A DNA stretch of 64,000 nt. It comes from Vibrio syngnathi (GTDB lineage Bacteria > Pseudomonadota > Gammaproteobacteria > Enterobacterales > Vibrionaceae). The stretch is taken from the NCBI RefSeq assembly GCF_002119525.1, contig NZ_CP017916.1, forward strand, positions 310,001-374,000, written 5' to 3'. Positions 59,709-64,000 of this stretch are shown piece after piece. The stretch's first letter is position 1. The number at the start of each line of letters is the position of its first letter. The notes under the pieces are model-generated. The model did no database searches and had not been told where the DNA came from. It saw only the letters and a list, made by a program, of their open reading frames with translations. A program made the translations under genes and the position numbers.

Positions 59709-60578
59709 TTAGCCCTGTTGGTGCTTCTCTAGGGAGGCGTGTCTGATTTGAACTTGATGGCCTAGTTGTTCGAAGTATTCACCAATTTTCTGAGTTAGGT
59801 AAACCGAGCGGTGTTTACCGCCAGTGCAACCAATCGCGACCGTTAGATAGCTGCGATTATTCTTCTCTAACATGGGTAACCACTGCTCAACAAAACCTTG
59901 GATCTGTTGCTTGAGTTCAAGCACTTCAGCATGTTTTTCTAGAAAAGAGTGAATTGGTGCATCAAGCCCAGTCAATGGTCGTAGTGCCGGTTCCCAGTGA
60001 GGATTCGGCAAGAAACGAACATCAAACACATAATCGGCATCACTTGGTAGGCCGAACTTAAAGCCGAAAGACTGAAAAACGATAATGAGTTCTTGTTTTT
60101 CTTTGCCCTCAACTTTGAAACGAACCTGTTCACTCAATTCGTAGAGGTTACAGTCACTGCTATCAATCACAATGCTGGCTTTCTCTACAAGAGGCGTCAG
60201 AAGTGTTTTTTCTAAATCAATCGCTTGTTCAAGAGAGAGTTTTTTTTGGCCGATCGATAAAGGATGAATTCTGCGTGTTTCGCTGTAGCGCTTGAGTAGC
60301 GTCTGTTTACTCGCATCTAGAAATAAGACGTTTAGGTCAATATCTGTGGCGGCTTCTAGCTGGTCTAGCGTTTCTGTAACTAACTGAGGCTCTTTTGGTA
60401 GGTTACGAATATCAATGCTAACAGCGACGTTTTGATTGATCTCGCGTACCGATTCGACGAAGTCGTTGAGCAGGTTTACTGGTAGGTTATCAACACAGTA
60501 ATACCCCAAGTCTTCAAGAACTCGTAGCGCAACACTTTTCCCGGCTCCTGACTGGCCACTAACAACGATTAATCGCAT
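59709..60578 (-). CDS. rapZ: RNase adapter protein RapZ
   Basis: RapZ binds GlmZ-type small RNA and guides RNase E, and it senses glucosamine-6-phosphate in enterics. The 289-residue protein has Walker A GQSGAGKS (8-15), a DNLPVNLL segment, and a C-terminal domain with [16 protein letters not shown]. It sits between ptsN and ptsO, the conserved arrangement. The gap to ptsN is 4 bp. Confidence 0.95.
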   Translation of the reverse strand: MRLIVVSGQSGAGKSVALRVLEDLGYYCVDNLPVNLLNDFVESVREINQNVAVSIDIRNLPKEPQLVTETLDQLEAATDIDLNVLFLDASKQTLLKRYSETRRIHPLSIGQKKLSLEQAIDLEKTLLTPLVEKASIVIDSSDCNLYELSEQVRFKVEGKEKQELIIVFQSFGFKFGLPSDADYVFDVRFLPNPHWEPALRPLTGLDAPIHSFLEKHAEVLELKQQIQGFVEQWLPMLEKNNRSYLTVAIGCTGGKHRSVYLTQKIGEYFEQLGHQVQIRHASLEKHQQG

Positions 60579-60582
60579 GTTA

Positions 60583-61041
60583 TTACTCGCAAGTTGGCAC
60601 TTGAATCATGATGTCGTAAAGCTCTTGATCGCTTTGAGCATTACGCAACTGTTTAAGAGTTTGCTTGTCGTTAAGTCGCTCTGCCATACAAGAAAGGGTT
60701 TTCAGGTGCTCTTTACATTGTTCACTAGGAACAAGCAGAGCAAACAAGAGATCAACAGGACGGTTATCGATAGCATCAAATTCGATTGGGTCTTGGCATT
60801 GTATTAATACAGCAATCGCTTTATCACTGACATTCATGCGTGCATGGGGAATCGCGATACCGTTACCGATACCTGTACTGCCCATTTTTTCACGGCTCAG
60901 CATGCACTCAAACAGTTCTGTTGAATCTTGACCGCAGCTTTCTGCTGCGATTAGACTGATCAGCTCAAGGGCTCTTTTTTTGCTTGTGCATTGGACTGCG
61001 CTTTTAGTGCAGTCCAATGAAAGTACTTCGCTTAATTGCAT
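60583..61041 (-). CDS. ptsN: PTS IIA-Ntr regulatory protein
   Basis: PtsN is the terminal phosphate acceptor of the nitrogen PTS and a regulator of potassium transport and the envelope stress network. The 152-residue protein has the phosphorylation loop [13 protein letters not shown], with His66 as the phosphorylated residue. It precedes rapZ and follows hpf by a 1-bp spacer. Confidence 0.95.
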   Translation of the reverse strand: MQLSEVLSLDCTKSAVQCTSKKRALELISLIAAESCGQDSTELFECMLSREKMGSTGIGNGIAIPHARMNVSDKAIAVLIQCQDPIEFDAIDNRPVDLLFALLVPSEQCKEHLKTLSCMAERLNDKQTLKQLRNAQSDQELYDIMIQVPTCE

Positions 61042-61042
61042 G

Positions 61043-61330
61043 TTAGTGACTACTTAGTTTTTCTTTGTGCTTGTTGAGTTGGCGAACAAGTTTATCAACC
61101 AATGAATCAATCGCGGCATACATGCTTTCATCTGTTGCTGTCGCATGAATTTCCCCTTGATTGATATGCAGGGTGGCTTCTGCGATTTGATTGATTTTCT
61201 CAACTTTTAAAACAACTTGAACACTATTGATATGATCAAAGAAGCGCTCAAGTTTGTCGAATTTGGTGTGAACATAGTCTTGCATTGAATCGGTAAGATC
61301 AACGTGATGGCCTTGAATATTGATTTGCAT
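61043..61330 (-). CDS. hpf: Ribosome hibernation promoting factor (short HPF)
   Basis: HPF binds the 30S and promotes 70S dimerisation (100S) in stationary phase with RMF. The 95-residue protein is the short form (MQINIQGHHVDLTDSMQDYV; HINQGEIHATATDESMYAAID), without the C-terminal dimerisation domain of long HPF. It follows rpoN in the same operon. Confidence 0.95.
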   Translation of the reverse strand: MQINIQGHHVDLTDSMQDYVHTKFDKLERFFDHINSVQVVLKVEKINQIAEATLHINQGEIHATATDESMYAAIDSLVDKLVRQLNKHKEKLSSH

Positions 61331-61406
61331 AGACTTTCCTTTTCAGTTGGTTGCCTGGTTATAACTAAATTAATAGCTAACTAAATATAGAGTTAATTAA
61401 ATTAGT

Positions 61407-62867
61407 CTATAGCAGGCGTTTACGCTGACTCGATGGGGCAATGCCCAGAGATTCACGGTACTTCGCTATGGTACGTCTAGCTACCTGAATTCCTTGGTCA
61501 GCCAGTAAAGCAGCAATCTTACTATCACTGAGAGGCTTTGCGGTATTTTCCGCTGCGACAAGCTTCTTAATGAGTGCGCGAATTGCTGTAGATGAACATT
61601 CACCGCCATTGTCAGTGCTGACATGGCTTGAGAAAAAGTATTTGAGTTCGAAGATGCCACGCGGTGTGTGCATGAATTTTTGAGTCGTCACGCGAGAGAT
61701 CGTGGATTCGTGCATATCAACAGCTAAAGCCACATCATTCAGTACCATCGGCTTCATGGCTTCTGCGCCATGTTCGAAGAAACCGCGTTGATGTTCAACA
61801 ATACACCGAGCGACTTTTAGTAGCGTTTCATTTCGGCTCTCTAGGCTTTTAATTAGCCATTTTGCTTCTTGCAAATTCGAGCGGATGAACTGGTTGTCAG
61901 CACTACTGCCTTTGCTACTAAGGGCCGCGTATTGTTGATTTACTTTTAGTTTAGGCACGCTATCTGGATTGATCGTGACTAACCATTTCCCAAGTTCTTT
62001 GAAGACGGATACGTCAGGAACCACATACTCGGTTTCATCCGGTGTGATCTTACTCCCGGGACGAGGATCCAACTGTTGGATTAATTGCAAAACTTCACGT
62101 AGTTCCGCTTCCTTCAGTTTGGTCTCTTTTATGACTAATTTATAATCACGGTTACCGAGTTGGTCGATATGGCTAGTAAGTACTAACTTAGCCTCGTTAA
62201 GCCAAGGAGTATCTTGTGGGAAGGTTGCCAATTGCAGTAACAAGCAATCTTGCAGGTTCACAGAACCGACACCTAAAGGGTCAAACTGCTGAATCCGTTT
62301 GCGAACCGCTTCAATTTCATCAAGCTCGATATCTTCGTTGTCGAAGTTCTCAAGGATGTCTTCACAAGATACGGTAAGGTAACCGCGGTCATCGATAGCA
62401 TCAATTAGCGCAAAAGCTATGCTGCGGTCAGTTTCAGTGAATGGTGTTAAATCGAGTTGCCAGAGCAGGTAATCGTATAGACTTTGTGTGGTTTCGCCTT
62501 GATAAACGGGCATGTCGTCATCAATCGCAATGCCGGTGTTACCTGTGTTTGCGCTGTAAACGTCTTCCCAAGTTGTATCGATTTCTAGTTCGTTGCCAAT
62601 CTCTGATTTTTCGATTAATTCGGAGCTATCAGGTAAGTCCGGCTCTGCGGTTTCAACTGTTTCTTTCTCGTCACTGCTAGGTTTTTCTTCCGATGTAGGC
62701 GTGTCTTCATTGCCGTCTTCGACATCGAGTAGTGGGTTCGATTCAAGTGCTTCTTGAATCTCTTGTTGCAAATCCAAAGTAGACAATTGCAACAAACGAA
62801 TCGCTTGTTGCAATTGAGGAGTCATTGCTAACTGTTGGCCTAGCTTAAGTTGTAATGAGGGTTTCAT
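61407..62867 (-). CDS. rpoN: RNA polymerase sigma-54 factor
   Basis: RpoN directs transcription at -24/-12 promoters and needs an AAA+ activator; in Vibrio it controls flagella, nitrogen metabolism and quorum-sensing sRNAs. The 486-residue protein has the Gln-rich region I ([20 protein letters not shown]), an acidic region II, the HTH segment, and the RpoN box [10 protein letters not shown] near residue 465. The box has Ile where many have Val. It is followed by hpf after 76 bp. Confidence 0.97.
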   Translation of the reverse strand: MKPSLQLKLGQQLAMTPQLQQAIRLLQLSTLDLQQEIQEALESNPLLDVEDGNEDTPTSEEKPSSDEKETVETAEPDLPDSSELIEKSEIGNELEIDTTWEDVYSANTGNTGIAIDDDMPVYQGETTQSLYDYLLWQLDLTPFTETDRSIAFALIDAIDDRGYLTVSCEDILENFDNEDIELDEIEAVRKRIQQFDPLGVGSVNLQDCLLLQLATFPQDTPWLNEAKLVLTSHIDQLGNRDYKLVIKETKLKEAELREVLQLIQQLDPRPGSKITPDETEYVVPDVSVFKELGKWLVTINPDSVPKLKVNQQYAALSSKGSSADNQFIRSNLQEAKWLIKSLESRNETLLKVARCIVEHQRGFFEHGAEAMKPMVLNDVALAVDMHESTISRVTTQKFMHTPRGIFELKYFFSSHVSTDNGGECSSTAIRALIKKLVAAENTAKPLSDSKIAALLADQGIQVARRTIAKYRESLGIAPSSQRKRLL

Positions 62868-62921
62868 TCAGTGTGACTTACCTAGTTATTATTCTAAGAA
62901 CTCTCGATACTCTCTATCTAA

Positions 62922-63647
62922 TCATAGACGGAATTGTTCGCCTAGATAAACTTGTTTAACTTGTTCGTTATTGAGAACATCTTCAGGAGTTCCCTCAGCG
63001 ATTAGGTGCCCTTGACTTACGATGTAAGCTTTTTCACACACGTCTAATGTTTCACGAACGTTGTGGTCGGTAATCAAAACGCCTAAGCCGCGATCGCGTA
63101 AGTGAACAATGATTTTTTTGATATCGATAACCGATATAGGGTCAACACCGGCAAAAGGTTCGTCCAAAAGAATGAACTGAGGGTTTGCTGCTAGTGCGCG
63201 AGCAATCTCTACACGGCGACGCTCACCACCCGACAAAGCCATACCATTACTCGCTCGAATATGTTGGATGTGGAACTCTTCGAGAAGGTCTTCTAGCTTA
63301 TCTTGACGTTGCGCGTTAGTCATCTCATCGCGCGTTTGCAAAACAGCCATGATGTTGTCTTCAACTGACAATTTACGAAAAATGGATGCTTCTTGAGGAA
63401 GGTAACCGATACCAAGACGAGAACGACTGTGCATTGGTAAGATACTGATGTCTCGGTCGTCAATGCTGATAGTACCTTCATCACGCGCAACCAGACCCAC
63501 GATCATATAGAAAGAGGTGGTTTTACCTGCACCGTTTGGGCCAAGTAGCCCTACGATCTGACCTGACTCTACTTGTAAGCTTACGTCTGTTACAACTTTA
63601 CGTTTTCCGTAGGTCTTCGCTAGGTTCTTTGCTGTAAGGACTGCCAT
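62922..63647 (-). CDS. lptB: LPS export ABC ATPase LptB
   Basis: LptB powers extraction of LPS by LptFGC. The 241-residue ATPase has Walker [10 protein letters not shown] (near residue 36), signature [15 protein letters not shown], Walker [14 protein letters not shown] and H-loop [10 protein letters not shown]. It lies 2 bp after lptA and 54 bp before rpoN, in the conserved order. Confidence 0.96.
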   Translation of the reverse strand: MAVLTAKNLAKTYGKRKVVTDVSLQVESGQIVGLLGPNGAGKTTSFYMIVGLVARDEGTISIDDRDISILPMHSRSRLGIGYLPQEASIFRKLSVEDNIMAVLQTRDEMTNAQRQDKLEDLLEEFHIQHIRASNGMALSGGERRRVEIARALAANPQFILLDEPFAGVDPISVIDIKKIIVHLRDRGLGVLITDHNVRETLDVCEKAYIVSQGHLIAEGTPEDVLNNEQVKQVYLGEQFRL

Positions 63648-63649
63648 GA

Positions 63650-64000
63650 TTACTTATTCACTTCCGCTGGTTGTAAAACCGTTGATACTCGCTCACTGCT
63701 ATCACTATCGGCAACCAACTTTTGAGAGGTGATCTGATAGGTAATCTTAGAGCCACGAATGATACTGCCATCTTGAGATAGCATCGCGTTCTTAGTCATG
63801 ATCAATCTATCGGCAATCAGCTGGTAATGTAAATCATCAGCTTCACCATAGAGTGTTTTCCCATCGTCAGTAAGTTGAGAAAAGGTTGCGGGCTTTCCGA
63901 AACCTTGTATTTCTTCAATTTCACCGTTGACGGCATTACGTGTAACAATGACCTTATCGGCATTGATATTGATGCTACCTTGTTTAAGGTTCACATCGCC
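63650..64000 (-). CDS. lptA: LPS transport protein LptA, 5' end beyond window
   Basis: LptA forms the periplasmic bridge that carries LPS from LptC to LptD. The frame is open to the window edge and encodes at least 116 C-terminal residues with the OstA-type beta-jellyroll pattern ([33 protein letters not shown], then [38 protein letters not shown]). The start codon and signal peptide are missing. It is 2 bp before lptB. Confidence 0.93.
   Translation of the reverse strand, partial: GDVNLKQGSININADKVIVTRNAVNGEIEEIQGFGKPATFSQLTDDGKTLYGEADDLHYQLIADRLIMTKNAMLSQDGSIIRGSKITYQITSQKLVADSDSSERVSTVLQPAEVNK

Overview
This 64 kb window is core chromosome of a marine gammaproteobacterium, almost certainly a Vibrio; the Splendidus clade is a guess from overall protein resemblance. 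The evidence is the gene order: str-tuf / S10 / spc / alpha ribosomal superoperon, a cysD-cysN-permease-cysC block, ytfJ-ytfK-msrA-tamA-tamB-ytfP-fbp-mpl, and lptA-lptB-rpoN-hpf-ptsN-rapZ-ptsO. It also carries Vibrio-type families (VcgC/VcgE DUF2780, ZrgA, OlsF, TIGR03899). I see no prophage, insertion sequence, CRISPR array, integron, rRNA, tRNA or defence island.

Layout. 1-3.9 kb: 3' end of rpsG, fusA and tuf. 4.0-18.0 kb: the full set of 28 genes from rpsJ (S10) to rplQ (L17), including secY and rpoA. Terminator-like or leader structures mark the operon joints: a hairpin with T-run after rpsQ, and an S4-type leader before rpsM. 18.1-18.3 kb: two unrelated short tandem repeats (a 7-mer and an 8-mer). 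18.3-22.3 kb: a DUF2780 lipoprotein, fklB, an OapA/YtfB-like LysM protein, an EamA permease, elaA and a Crp-like regulator. 22.4-27.6 kb: a tightly packed six-gene minus-strand operon running DedA, ATP-grasp ligase, DinB-fold, NRDE/TANGO2, YHS, bifunctional ornithine-lipid synthase (OlsF). 28-30 kb: a 2',3'-cyclic-nucleotidase lipoprotein. 30.4-35.2 kb: sulfate activation (cysD, cysN, SLC13-type permease, cysC). 35.4-36.7 kb: a TIGR03899 gene, a 161-bp repeat element and a 34-residue one-helix protein gene. 36.8-40.6 kb: a Zur-box-preceded zinc locus (DUF2607, His-rich ZrgA, MacB-type ABC pair, DUF3299). 40.6-51.4 kb: ytfJ to mpl, covering methionine sulfoxide repair, TAM outer-membrane assembly, gluconeogenesis and peptidoglycan recycling. 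51.4-55.7 kb: ubiX and a TPP-riboswitch-controlled thiBPQ operon. 55.8-59.3 kb: darP, pmbA, mgtE. 59.4-64 kb: the nitrogen-PTS / sigma-54 / Lpt cluster, cut off inside lptA.

Most of the window is textbook chromosome. The best candidates for undescribed biology are the DedA-to-OlsF operon, which may be an envelope-lipid remodelling pathway with four uncharacterised middle genes; the zinc locus, where a zinc-type operator controls a MacB-fold rather than a ZnuB-fold transporter; the 34-aa membrane protein with a near-perfect Shine-Dalgarno; the pair of terminal-inverted-repeat elements; and several structured intergenic RNAs. All similarity statements come from reading the sequence and recalling family features; no database search was run.
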